From: JAMXLO01 sp963794185
GTDB lineage: Bacteria; Pseudomonadota; Alphaproteobacteria; Acetobacterales; Acetobacteraceae
Length of the DNA stretch: 64,000 nucleotides
Assembly: GCA_963794185.1 (NCBI GenBank)
Contig: CAWCDM010000029.1
Coordinates: 77,500 to 141,499 of the forward strand
Direction: 5' to 3'
The translations under genes were made by a program, and so were the position numbers. Shown here one piece after another: positions 9,965 to 17,868 of this stretch; the first letter of the stretch is position 1; each line of letters opens with the position of its first letter. The notes under the pieces were generated by a model that saw only the letters and a program-made list of their open reading frames with translations, ran no database searches and was not told the origin of the DNA.

Positions 9965-10765
9965 TCAAGGCTTCGTCGGCACTGGTGCGTCCGGACGTGC
10001 GAACCGCATCCGTGGCGCTTTGAGCGCCTGCGCCGAGGTAAAATCCGCGTCCTTCGTCGGCTGGTTGAGACGCCAGTTGGAGAACTGGATCTCGTAGCGC
10101 GACTGGGTCGGGTCCTTCGGATAGATCGCACGGATCATGCGCGGCAAGCCGTCGTTGACGCCGATCCAGATCTCCGCCTGCACGTTGTCATTGGCGATCG
10201 CCACGATGTCGGTGATCGTGTCGCCGACCACGTGCGACTGGCCGACGAAGAACGCCGAGGTGAGGCCCTCGGACAGGTTCTTGTAGGGATCGGGAACGAT
10301 GACCTCGGCGAACGGAAAGTAGATGGCGGCCTTGTCATAGGCGGCCTTCATCGCCTCGTCGATCGTCGCCGGCGCGTCCGCGATGGCGACCAGGTTCGCC
10401 GCCGGCGCATACGCCATCATCGTCTTGCCATCGTAATAGAAATCCGAGGCGGGGCCGTCGCCTGGCGTGATCACCCGCAGCTTGTTCGGCCGCTGCAGCT
10501 CGACCGACGACAGCAGCGAGTAGTACAGCGGTTGGCCATTGCGTGCCGGCGATTCATAGGTGGTGACAGCGGTGAAGCTCATCGACTTCGCCCCGGCGAG
10601 CCGCTGGCTGGTCGCCTTCAGCCTTTCGAGTGCCGCCGGCTCGATGGCGGGGTGGCTTGGCGGTTGGGGGCCCGGCGGCGGTGGGGGTTGCTGCTGTGCC
10701 TGTGCCGGCGCCAGCGCTGCCTACCATCCCAACACCGCCAGAATTCGTCTGTTCAGGCCAGGCAT
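9965..10765 (-). CDS. DUF2092-like periplasmic protein with in-frame amber codon 15
   Basis: Resembles DUF2092 predicted periplasmic proteins (for example KLRVITPGDGPASDFYYDGK, then AEIWIGVNDGLPRMIRAIYP). Function unknown; the fold is thought to relate to lipoprotein carriers such as LolA. ATG 10765 has a strong ribosome binding site (AGAGGAA). From it the frame reads MPGLNRRILAVLGW, then TAG (10721-10723), then AALAPAQAQQ and a Pro-rich linker straight into the conserved domain with no frameshift. The natural signal peptide is thus interrupted by one stop codon. The next ATG (10582) would give a 205-residue protein without a signal peptide. Read through, the product is 266 residues. A substitution, a sequencing error or suppression could explain it. 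Confidence 0.75.
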
Positions 10766-10939
10766 ATCGGTTCCTCTCGGTTGGGAGGTCGGCACGGCGG
10801 CTGGTCGGCATCCGGCGATCATCGGAGAGTTCCAACAGCTCGCTGTCAACGTCGTGATCGGGCTGCGGTCGGGCTGACCAATGGTCTGGTTCACGCGCCT
10901 GATCAATGCTAGCAAAGAGTGCCATGAAGGGAGCTTCAC

Positions 10940-11467
10940 ATGAACCTCGACGCGATCCCGATCGGCAACACGCCACCGGACGATGTCAATGTCATCGTCG
11001 AAGTCGGTATCGGCGGCGAGCCGATCAAATACGAAATGAACAAGGCGGCCGGCACGCTGTTCGTCGATCGTTTCCTGCACACGCCGATGCGCTACCCCGG
11101 CAATTACGGGTTTGTGCCGCATACCCTCTCCGACGACGGCGACCCGATCGACGTGCTGGTGGCGAACACGCGGCCCATCATATCCGGCGCCGTCATCAAT
11201 GTCCGCCCGATCGGCGTGCTGAAGATGGAAGACGATGGCGGTGGCGACGAGAAGATCATCGCCGTGCCGTCCCCCAACCTCACCAAGCGCTACATCAATG
11301 TGCACAACTATGCCGACCTGCCGCAGATCACGCTGGAACAGATCCGCCACTTCTTCGAACACTACAAGGACCTCGAGCCCGGAAAGTGGGTAAAGGTCAT
11401 CGGTTGGGGCGACGCGGCCGCGGCGCGGCAATTCATCACCGAGGCGATTGCGCGCGCGAAGTTGTAG
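10940..11467 (+). CDS. ppa: Inorganic pyrophosphatase
   Basis: 175-residue family I soluble inorganic pyrophosphatase, which hydrolyses PPi to two phosphates in the cytoplasm and pulls biosynthetic reactions forward. The family landmarks are present: VIVEVGIGGEPIKYE near the N-terminus, FLHTPMRYPGNYGFVP, and the signature DDGDPIDVLV that carries the metal-binding aspartates. KRYINVHNY and HFFEHYKDLEPGKWVKV near the end are also typical. Length matches bacterial hexameric enzymes. The start is supported by a GAAGGGAG ribosome binding site upstream. Monocistronic as far as can be seen, divergent from the DUF2092 gene. Confidence 0.97.
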   Translation: MNLDAIPIGNTPPDDVNVIVEVGIGGEPIKYEMNKAAGTLFVDRFLHTPMRYPGNYGFVPHTLSDDGDPIDVLVANTRPIISGAVINVRPIGVLKMEDDGGGDEKIIAVPSPNLTKRYINVHNYADLPQITLEQIRHFFEHYKDLEPGKWVKVIGWGDAAAARQFITEAIARAKL

Positions 11468-11524
11468 TTGGCCGGGCGGAGTTCGATCAGGCTTCAGTCC
11501 TTCTCGACATCCCCACTCTCCTGG

Positions 11525-11614
11525 CATTGGGAACTTCAAAGTCCATACAACGCCATGATCCGAACGAAGCGTCGCCGAGTTGTCGACCTGCTTCGTCAGT
11601 CGTTTCACCAGTGC
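11525..11614 (-). pseudogene. Possible remnant of a histidine-kinase C-terminus
   Basis: The leftward frame reads ALVKRLTKQVDNSATL then GVVWTLKFPMP, which resembles the end of a two-component sensor kinase ATPase domain (G2 box region and the final FPL-like strand). Nothing upstream continues the domain, so if the reading is right it is a gene fragment. Short and therefore uncertain. Confidence 0.25.
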
Positions 11615-11730
11615 TTGCACTCTGGCTCGGCTCGCCAGCCATGACGGTAAATCGGGCGTGGCCGGGCACCGCGTCCGCCGTCGGCGTCGAGATCGAGATG
11701 ATCCGATAATTCCGCGGAGGCCGCGCGACG

Positions 11731-11905
11731 TCAGTCGATGACGATCCGCGGCCCGCTGCTTCGAGCCACGGCCGCGCCCGACACCTTCTGCAACACCCGC
11801 GCCGCAATCGCGGAAATCGCCTTCGCCGCCTCGCTGTCCGGTGCGGCGAAGGCGATCGGCGTGCCGCCATCCGCGTCCGGGCTTGATGTCCGCCGCCACG
11901 ATAAC
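11731..11905 (-). pseudogene. Orphan copy of the mrp 3' end
   Basis: The leftward frame ends in ISAIAARVLQKVSGAAVARS then SGPRIVID. The genuine Mrp at 16.6-17.7 kb ends in AAMAARVWEKVSGAAVARS then SGPRIVIE. Similarity continues upstream through GGTPIAFAAPDSEAAKA (Mrp: GTPIAAAAPES), with a frame slip before that. No P-loop or other Mrp part is present. It is therefore a fragment left by a duplication or by recombination between mrp paralogues. Confidence 0.7.
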
Positions 11906-12009
11906 CAGCACGCCCAACTCGGCCTGGGCACCGTCTGCTCGAAAGCGTCTCATTGTCCGTGCGGGGAGACGATGGATCATGCGGTGAGGCGGGCGGCGCA
12001 GAGGAATAT

Positions 12010-12156
12010 CACCGCAGAGACGCAGAGGACGCCGAGGAGGCGAGGTGATTGACCGTCATGGCTCGACCCCGTGTCGGGCATCTCCGTCTTTTTCACATGC
12101 GTCCGGCGCACGTGCGGTTGGCCACGGCTTCTCTGTGCCTCTGCGTCTCTGCGGTG
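12010..12156. repeat. Inverted repeat with CTCTGCGTCTCTGCGG arms
   Basis: Left arm CACCGCAGAGACGCAGAGG (12010-12028) is exactly complementary to the right arm CCTCTGCGTCTCTGCGGTG (12138-12156), about 110 bp apart. The spacer holds no gene. The right arm ends 10 bp behind the stop codon of the leftward gene at 12167. Confidence 0.75.
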
Positions 12157-12166
12157 AATTTTCTTG

Positions 12167-12904
12167 CTACGCCGTGCACGTCTCGGTCATCTGGCGATCG
12201 AGCGCCAGCAGTGTGGCGGTCCGCCCGGTGACGAGCGCGCGCACCAGCACCGCATCGGGCGGGCCGAACGTGGGGTTGTCGGGCACCCGGCCGAGCCGGC
12301 GGATCAGCGCGGCGCGCTGGGGATAGGTCACCGCATACTCCTCGGCCGCCGCGGTCGGATCGGCTTGCGGTTCGTCGGCCTGCGCCGGCTCCGGGATGCG
12401 CGGCGCCGGCACGGGCGGCGGCTCGGCGACCGGAGCAGGCGGGGAGCGGCCCAGGGCGTCCGCCATCAGGCTGACGGCGCAATGCTCGATCCAGGTGGCC
12501 TGGTCGAGCGTGGCGTTGTCAGCCTCGCGCTTCTGGCGCAGCGCCTGCACGCGCAGCAACAGCGACCGGAAGGCGCGCGCCTGGCGCATCATGCTGTTCG
12601 CCTGGGCGGTGCATTTCAGGGCAGGGGCGGACTCCGCCGGGAATGTCCGGGCCAGCCGCAGGCTGTCCAATGCCTGCGCACTCGCGGCGACGGACAGGGC
12701 GGCGAGGTTGGCCTCGTCGGCATTGGCGGGGAGCATGGATGCGACGTGGGCCATCGCGGCGTTGTCGCAGCGGGCGCGATCTTCGGACGTGTCGGTGACC
12801 GGTGGGGGCAGCGAGGCGCGGAGGGTTTGGATGAGCTGGTAGTAAACGTCCCTGGGGAGCTGCAGGGTCAGGTCGGGCTGGTCGGGTTCGGGGCGGATTT
12901 CCAT
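12167..12904 (-). CDS. Hypothetical protein, helical with Pro-rich linker
   Basis: 245 residues, function unknown. The first part reads like a helical domain (LPRDVYYQLIQTLRASLPPP; CTAQANSMMRQARAFRSLLL). A Pro/Ala/Glu-rich linker covers residues 153-185, and a short C-terminal segment (YAVTYPQRAALIRRLGRVPD) follows. There is no signal peptide or membrane segment. I recall similar unnamed proteins in Acetobacteraceae genomes, often near mobile or regulatory genes, but cannot name a family. A near-consensus promoter (12911-12939) places the likely transcription start at the ATG. Confidence 0.65.
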   Translation of the reverse strand: MEIRPEPDQPDLTLQLPRDVYYQLIQTLRASLPPPVTDTSEDRARCDNAAMAHVASMLPANADEANLAALSVAASAQALDSLRLARTFPAESAPALKCTAQANSMMRQARAFRSLLLRVQALRQKREADNATLDQATWIEHCAVSLMADALGRSPPAPVAEPPPVPAPRIPEPAQADEPQADPTAAAEEYAVTYPQRAALIRRLGRVPDNPTFGPPDAVLVRALVTGRTATLLALDRQMTETCTA

Positions 12905-12910
12905 GGTTGG

Positions 12911-12939
12911 AATATGTAGTTAGCTTTGCTCACTGTCAA
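12911..12939 (-). promoter_or_regulatory. Sigma-70 type promoter, probably giving a leaderless mRNA
   Basis: Read leftward: TTGACA (12939-12934), 17 bases, CATATT (12916-12911), then six bases to the ATG of the 12167-12904 gene. The -35 box is a perfect match and the spacing ideal. Transcription would begin at or within a base or two of the start codon, and no Shine-Dalgarno sequence is present. Confidence 0.55.
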
Positions 12940-13115
12940 GGTTAGTCTGGCGGTGGGCCGTGGCTCTCGGGACAGGGGCTGGAGGGGTGTTTGACTTGTG
13001 ATCGTGGCTCGCAATGCCCATCTCGGCGGCACGGCTTTCGCATCGATATCCACATCGAAAGAGGTCAGTCTTATCAGCGCTATGGGCTTGATGCGAATAT
13101 CTTGAATTTCGCAAA

Positions 13116-13670
13116 CTACGGGTGGCCGGCCTCGCACTGCGCCACCATCCGTTGCAGCAACGTTAGGTAGGCAGTGCATGCTTCTGTCACTTTGCGTTCT
13201 GCTCCGCCTATGGTGAAGCTGTAGGTTGGCCTGTAAGCAATGGCTGGCTCCATACCGGGCGGGCCACTGATCGTGATGATGCTGCCCTCTATGTGATGCG
13301 TGCCGATTGGGAGCGGGACGCCCTCTTGTCCTACATCGCGGCTAGAGCCGCTGTCGTGGACTTCATCAACTCTGTCCTTGCGCATGAATTCATAGAGGGT
13401 CTTTTCCTCCAGACTGAGGTTGTTTTCCCATTGCCCCCGCCAAGCTTTGATTGCCTTATTGCGGGTGGAGTTCTGCCGATATTGAAATCCACCACGCACT
13501 GACATCCCGGCGTTAAGGAAGGCGCTCAGGTAGTAGTCAAACGGCTCTTTGTCGCCGATCATCCGGGGTTCTTGTTCGATCATTAGGCGCAAGAAGAACT
13601 GCGCCTCTCCTATTTTTCGGTGTAGCCGTGCAATCAGTTGATCCTGCGCCTTCTCATGTCGCGCGGTCAT
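13116..13670 (-). CDS. Hypothetical protein, accessory, lower GC
   Basis: 184 residues from ATG 13670; a TTG at 13760 would add 30 residues. The N-terminal part is charged and helical (ARHEKAQDQLIARLHRKIGE, then QFFLRLMIEQEP) and the C-terminal part looks like beta strands (EGSIITISGPPGMEP, YSFTIGGAERKVTEACTAYL). No recognisable catalytic motif, signal peptide or membrane segment. Base composition is clearly lower in GC than the neighbours, so recent acquisition is likely. Function unknown. Confidence 0.6.
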   Translation of the reverse strand: MTARHEKAQDQLIARLHRKIGEAQFFLRLMIEQEPRMIGDKEPFDYYLSAFLNAGMSVRGGFQYRQNSTRNKAIKAWRGQWENNLSLEEKTLYEFMRKDRVDEVHDSGSSRDVGQEGVPLPIGTHHIEGSIITISGPPGMEPAIAYRPTYSFTIGGAERKVTEACTAYLTLLQRMVAQCEAGHP

Positions 13671-13889
13671 TTTGGCGCTCGTTCCTTTTCCGGTTCGACA
13701 TACCCTCTCAAAAACCCTCGTTTTTGAGAGCCCAATCGCTGATGCATATGTCTTGATCAATGCATTGAGACGTATCAGTGATCAGGACTCTCGGCCAAAT
13801 GTAGCCACGGCAGGCGTTCTTCCGGAAATATGTGCCTCGTCGGTCTAAGCCGGGCGGCCGCATCGAATGCGCCGACATGAAAATGCATT

Positions 13890-14156
13890 TCAGGTCGAGC
13901 TTTCACCTTCGCACGTCAAGGTGGACCCGCACCTTGCGCAGAATCCGCGCCACCTGCCGGGGGACGAATTGAACTTCGTTATCTCCCCTTCGGTGACCGT
14001 ATAAGCGTCACGCCTGAATGCCACGAACACGGAGACAGGCGCACCGCTATGCTTGCGACAGCTTTGGCAATGGCACCACGCCACGCCTAGCGGTTCACCC
14101 GTGGCGACAAATCGCACCGCGCCGCACAGGCACCTGCCCTCAATCTGTTTGCTCAT
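13890..14156 (-). CDS. GFA/CENP-V domain protein, C-terminally short
   Basis: 88 residues of a glutathione-dependent formaldehyde-activating (GFA) type zinc fold. It has the two zinc-binding clusters of the family: GRCLCGAVRF near residue 8, then WCHCQSCRKHSGAP, and the last pair FCARCGSTLT. Family members usually run to about 120-150 residues; here the frame ends at EGESST just after the last Cys pair, so the C-terminal third (normally containing the HIF/W motifs) is missing and the protein is probably truncated. The substrate of most GFA-domain proteins is unknown; zinc binding is the safe statement. Confidence 0.75.
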   Translation of the reverse strand: MSKQIEGRCLCGAVRFVATGEPLGVAWCHCQSCRKHSGAPVSVFVAFRRDAYTVTEGEITKFNSSPGRWRGFCARCGSTLTCEGESST

Positions 14157-14204
14157 CTTGCATCTCCCTCTCAGCAATCACTTTGTCGATCGAGTATGCG
14201 GCCC

Positions 14205-14880
14205 TCAGGCCGTCGCCTCAATCGGCAAGCCGGCGGCCTTCCACTCGGGAAAACCGTCCTCGAACCGACGCACGTTGAAACCATGCGCGCGCAAGGCCGC
14301 CACAGCCTCGAACGACAGAACGCAGTAGGGTCCTCGGCAATAGGCGACGATCTCATGATCGCGCGGCAGTTCGGCAAGGCGCGCTCTCCAACTCGCGCAG
14401 CGGGATGTTCAGCGCGCCCGGCAGATGGCCGAGGCCGTATTCGTCTTCCGGCCGCACATCGAGCAACACGACAGTGCCCTCGCGCAACCGCGTGACAAGC
14501 TCGCTGGCGGCACTGGTTCCAGTTGATCGCGCGCCCGGAAATAGGCGGTGACGATGCGCTCCATCGATGCGACGGCATGCTCGGCGACGTGCCGCAGGGC
14601 ACCGAGCAGCGCCACGATGTCCGTCTCGGCATCATCAGCCAGGCGATAGACCACCCGCTTGCCGTCGCGCCGCGTGCTGACAAGTCCGGCACGGCGCAAT
14701 TGCTGCAGGTGTTGCGAGGCATTCGCCACGCTGAGGCCAACCCGCTCGGCCAGCGCTTCGACGCTGCGCGGTCCCTGGGCCAGTTGCTCGATCAATCTCC
14801 ACCCGATGCTCGTGGCCGAGCGCCTTGGCCACCTCGGCGAGAGCCGCCCGGACGGCTCCGGCGGCAGTGCGGCTTGACAT
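14205..14880 (-). CDS. ArsR-family regulator fused to a rhodanese domain, frameshifted
   Basis: Reconstructed product of about 225 residues. The N-terminal half is an ArsR/SmtB winged helix (ALAEVAKALGHEHR; VEALAERVGLSVANASQHL; LVSTRRDGKRVVYRLAD); the C-terminal half is a rhodanese domain (VVLLDVRPEDEYGLGHLPGA, then EIVAYCRGPYCVLSFEA) with the active Cys loop CRGPYC. ArsR-rhodanese fusions are known regulators of metalloid or sulfur responses. Three single-base slips (near 14800, 14510 and 14385) break the frame; all three domain segments are otherwise well preserved, so sequence error is the likelier cause. Divergent from the methyltransferase genes at 15058, with the operator candidate between them. 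Confidence 0.8.
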
Positions 14881-14904
14881 AGCTTGTCGTTTCAACTCTG
14901 ATCC

Positions 14905-14923
14905 TTCAATTGAAATATTGAAT
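14905..14923. promoter_or_regulatory. Candidate ArsR operator
   Basis: TTCAATTGAAATATTGAAT contains the perfect palindrome TTCAATTGAA overlapping a second half site ATTGAAT. AT-rich inverted repeats of this TTCAA/TTGAA type are the usual targets of ArsR-family repressors. It lies 25 bases in front of the regulator gene and 135 bases in front of the divergent methyltransferase, so it could control both. Confidence 0.5.
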
Positions 14924-15057
14924 GAGGTGGTCGTGGCCGGTCAAGCCTGCCTTCTGCCGCGGGCCGCGATAGCCCGAGTAAGACGCCAACGGTTCGATGA
15001 CATTCGGTCCTTCCTGACCAGACCGGCCTATCGTTAGCACACATAGGAGATGCGCCA

Positions 15058-15832
15058 ATGAGCAGTGACGTCGCCGTCGATGCCGAAGCCCTCCGGGAGG
15101 AGGTGCGGAAGAAGTATCGCGAGGTGGCCGCCAATCCGCATGGGACCTTTCACTTCCATACCGGCCGCCCGCTTGCAGCGCGGCTTGGCTATGATGCGGC
15201 TGTCGTGGACGCATTGCCGGACGCGGCCGTGGAATCGTTCGCCGGTGTGGCAAACCCGCTGTCGCTTCGACCGTTGCTCAAGGGCGAGCGTGTCGTCGAT
15301 GTGGGATCGGGTGGCGGTTTCGATTGCTTCGTCGCGGCCCATCACGTCGGACCTTCCGGTCGCGTGGTGGGAGTGGATATGACGGAAGAGATGCTGTCGA
15401 AGGCGCGCGCAACGGCTGCATCGATTGGCCTCGATCACGTCGAGTTCCGGCAAGGTCTGGCCGAAAATTTGCCTGTCGGGGAAGGCTGGGCTGATGTCGT
15501 CATCAGCAACGGCGTGATCAATCTGTGCGCCGACAAGCAGACGGTATTCAGGGAGATTTACCGCGTGCTGCGGCCGGGCGGTCATCTGGAATTCGCCGAC
15601 ATCGCGAACGGTCGGCCGGTGCCCGAGGCTGCCATTCAAAACATCGATCTCTGGACGGCTTGAATTGCCGGTGGTCTGCCGTGTGCAGCCTGGCAGCAAA
15701 ATGTTGGAGGAAATCGGCTTCGTCGAGGTGAAGGTCGGTCCGCCGGTCGACACCTTCCAAGGAGCCGGGGGCGAGAAGAACGCACGGCGCTTCGAGGTTT
15801 ACGGCTACCCGTTCCTTGCTCGAAAGCCGTGA
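15058..15832 (+). CDS. ArsM-like methyltransferase with in-frame UGA at the conserved Cys
   Basis: Class I SAM-dependent methyltransferase related to arsenite methyltransferases, following a divergent ArsR-rhodanese gene. Motif I is VVDVGSGGGFDCFVA, motif II VVGVDMTEEML, and NGVINLCADK and VLRPGGHLEFADI follow. The protein would end at residue 201 (NIDLWTA, then TGA 15661-15663), but the same frame continues IAGGLPCAAWQQ, and the homologous position in this family is Cys in a C-I-A-G motif. After an extra A in the run at 15699-15702 the rest reads MLEEIGFVEVKVGPP to ARRFEVYGYPFLARKP, ending at 15832. So the gene appears whole apart from the UGA and one indel. The UGA may encode selenocysteine. 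The downstream gene overlaps its stop by 4 bases. Confidence 0.72.
15664..15694 (+). promoter_or_regulatory. Candidate bacterial SECIS hairpin after the UGA
   Basis: Directly 3' of the UGA: lower stem GCCGG (15667-15671) with CTGGC (15690-15694, including one G-U pair), an internal loop, upper stem CTGC (15676-15679) with GCAG (15685-15688), and apical loop CGTGT. The loop begins 16 bases after the UGA and has G as its second base followed by U. From memory this fits the consensus for bacterial SECIS elements, at the short end for both spacing and stem. Not folded computationally. Confidence 0.4.
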
Positions 15833-16445
15833 GCGCACTGGAGGGGTTTTTCCCGGCTACCTCCATGCCTGACGCCGACTGGTGGCACGCGCTATGGCCT
15901 CGGCCGGACGAAGTGCTTGGGGAGCTGGGTCTTGAAAAGGAGGCTAGGGTCGTTGACCTCTGCTGCGGCAACGGTCTTTTCACAATTCCTCTGGCGAGCA
16001 TGGTCCGACACGTTGCTGCGATCGATCTCGATCCCGCGATGCTGACGCTTGCGCGAGACCGCGCCCTTACTGAAGGCTTGACGAACTGCACGTTCACCGT
16101 GGGCAATGCATACGATCTCGAAAAGCTGGTGCCGGGCCGTGTGGATTGGGTGCTGATTGCCAATACCTTTCATGGTGTGCCCGACAAAACACGGCTTGCC
16201 TGTGCGGTAGCTGCGTCCTGAAACCTGGCGGCCGTTTCGCCGTGATCAACTGGCACCGGCGACCACGGAGGAGACGACTGTTCTGGGTCAGCCGCGCGGG
16301 CCGAAGACCGAGATGCGAATGACCCCCGAGGAAGTCACGGCAGCGGTGGCTCGGGCCGGGCTGCGGCCACTTCCCGTCATCGAATTGCCGCCCTACCACT
16401 ACGCCGCAATTTTCGAGAGATCACCTGGCAGATGTCCCGGCTGAC
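15829..16445 (+). CDS. Second class I SAM methyltransferase, frameshifted
   Basis: Begins with GTG overlapping the previous stop by four bases (GTGA), so translation is likely coupled. It has a WWHALWPRPDEVLGELGL opening, motif I VVDLCCGNGLFTIPLA, VAAIDLDPAMLTLAR, then VDWVLIANTFHGVPDKTRLA. The frame then slips: CVLKPGGRFAVINWHR lies in a second frame and TEEMRMTPEEV-like sequence (RMTPEEVTAAVARAGLRPLP, ELPPYHYAAIFER) in a third, ending at TGA 16443-16445. The reconstructed length of about 204 residues is normal for the fold. It has no obvious metalloid-binding Cys set, so the substrate is open; its place behind the ArsM-like gene suggests a role in the same response. Confidence 0.7.
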
Positions 16446-16579
16446 GAAGCTCTGGCCGCATAATTCCCTATTATGTAAAGCTGCTTTAAGTATTCACTAG
16501 ATCCCTGCGGAGCAGAGGAGAAGCCGTCAATGTAATGTTCCTCGCGATGCGCCGGTGGGCTGTAAGTCGTGTGGCCACG

Positions 16580-17724
16580 CTACTCGATCACAATCCGCGG
16601 CCCGCTGCTCCGCGCCACCGCCGCGCCCGACACCTTCTCCCACACGCGCGCCGCCATCGCGGCGAACGCCTTCGCCGCCATCGCTCTCCGGCGCCGCCGC
16701 GGCGATCGGCGTTCCGGCATCGGACGCCGTGCGGATATCCAGCAGCAGCGGTACCTCGCCCAGGAACTCCGTGCCCAGGCGCTGCGCCTCCGTCCGCGCG
16801 CCGCCATGGCCGAAGATCTCGGCGCGGTGCCCGCAGGCGGGGCAGCAGAAGAAGCTCATGTTCTCGACCAGCCCCAGCACCGGCACGCGCGTCTTCTCGA
16901 ACATCCGCACACCGCGGCGCGCGTCGATCAGCGCGATGTCCTGCGGCGTGGAGACGATCACCGCGCCGGTCAGCGCCACGCGCTGCGCCATGGTCAGCTG
17001 CGCGTCGCCGGTGCCGGGCGGCATGTCCACCACCAGGATGTCGAGCGCGCCCCACTCCACCTGCCCCATCATCTGCTCCAGCGCGCCCATCACCATCGGG
17101 CCGCGCCAGATCATCGGCGTCTCCTCGTCCACCAGGAAGCCGATCGACATGCAGCTCAGCCCCCAGGCCTCCAGCGGGATCATCTTGTCCCCCCGCACCT
17201 CCGGCTTGCGCGACAGCCCCAGCATGCGCGGCAGGCTCGGGCCGTAGATGTCGGCATCGAGCAGGCCGGTCCGGTGACCCTGCCGAGCCAGCGAGACGGC
17301 CAGGTTGACCGCGACGGTCGACTTCCCGACGCCGCCCTTGCCGGATGCGACGGCGACGATCGCCTTCACGTCGGGCAGCAGCAGCGGCGGCTTCTGCCCG
17401 TGGCCGTGGGCATGCCCGTGCCCGTGCCCGGCTTGCGCCGGCGCGGGCTGCGACGGCGTCTTGCGCCCGGTCAGCACCGCGGTCGCGTTGGTGATGCCGG
17501 GCTGGCGCGCCAGCAGCGCCTCCGCCGCGCGGCGCACCGGCTCCATCGCCTCGGCGTGGGCCCGGTCGGTCAGCAGCGCCGCCTGCACCAGGCTGCCGCG
17601 CACCTCGATGCCCTCCACCAGGCCGGCGGCGACGATGTCCTTCCCAGACGCGGGATCGGCGATCGAGCGCAGCGCCTCGCGCAGGGCTTCGGCCGATCGG
17701 CACGCCGGTGGGCTCCTTCGTCAT
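16580..17724 (-). CDS. mrp: Mrp/ApbC/NBP35-type Fe-S cluster carrier ATPase, frameshifted
   Basis: ParA/MinD-like P-loop ATPase that carries Fe-S clusters to apoproteins. Domains: an N-terminal DUF59/MIP18 segment (ALREALRSIADP, then VEGIEVRGSLVQAALLTDRA), a His-rich linker (GHGHGHAHGHG), the deviant Walker A motif ASGKGGVGKST, DADIYGPSLPRMLG, VVDMPPGTGDAQLT, and the CxxC pair FFCCPACGHRAEIFG that binds the bridging cluster. Two single-base slips interrupt it: near 17697 (after EPTGVPI) and near 16679 (after APES); corrected, the product is about 380 residues ending SGPRIVIE. The start is ATG 17724. Divergent from hflK. A decayed copy of its 3' end lies at 11.7-11.9 kb. Confidence 0.88.
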
Positions 17725-17868
17725 GTGCTTGCAAACCTTCTGCCGCCGGTCGATAAGCAGGCCGCCGAGATGCCGCCCGTTGCGTGGATATGGCCTATGG
17801 CGCCCAATCATCCAATGCCCCGGTGCGGCCGCATCGCGTCCGGCGAGACCAGACAGGAAAGCATCCGC

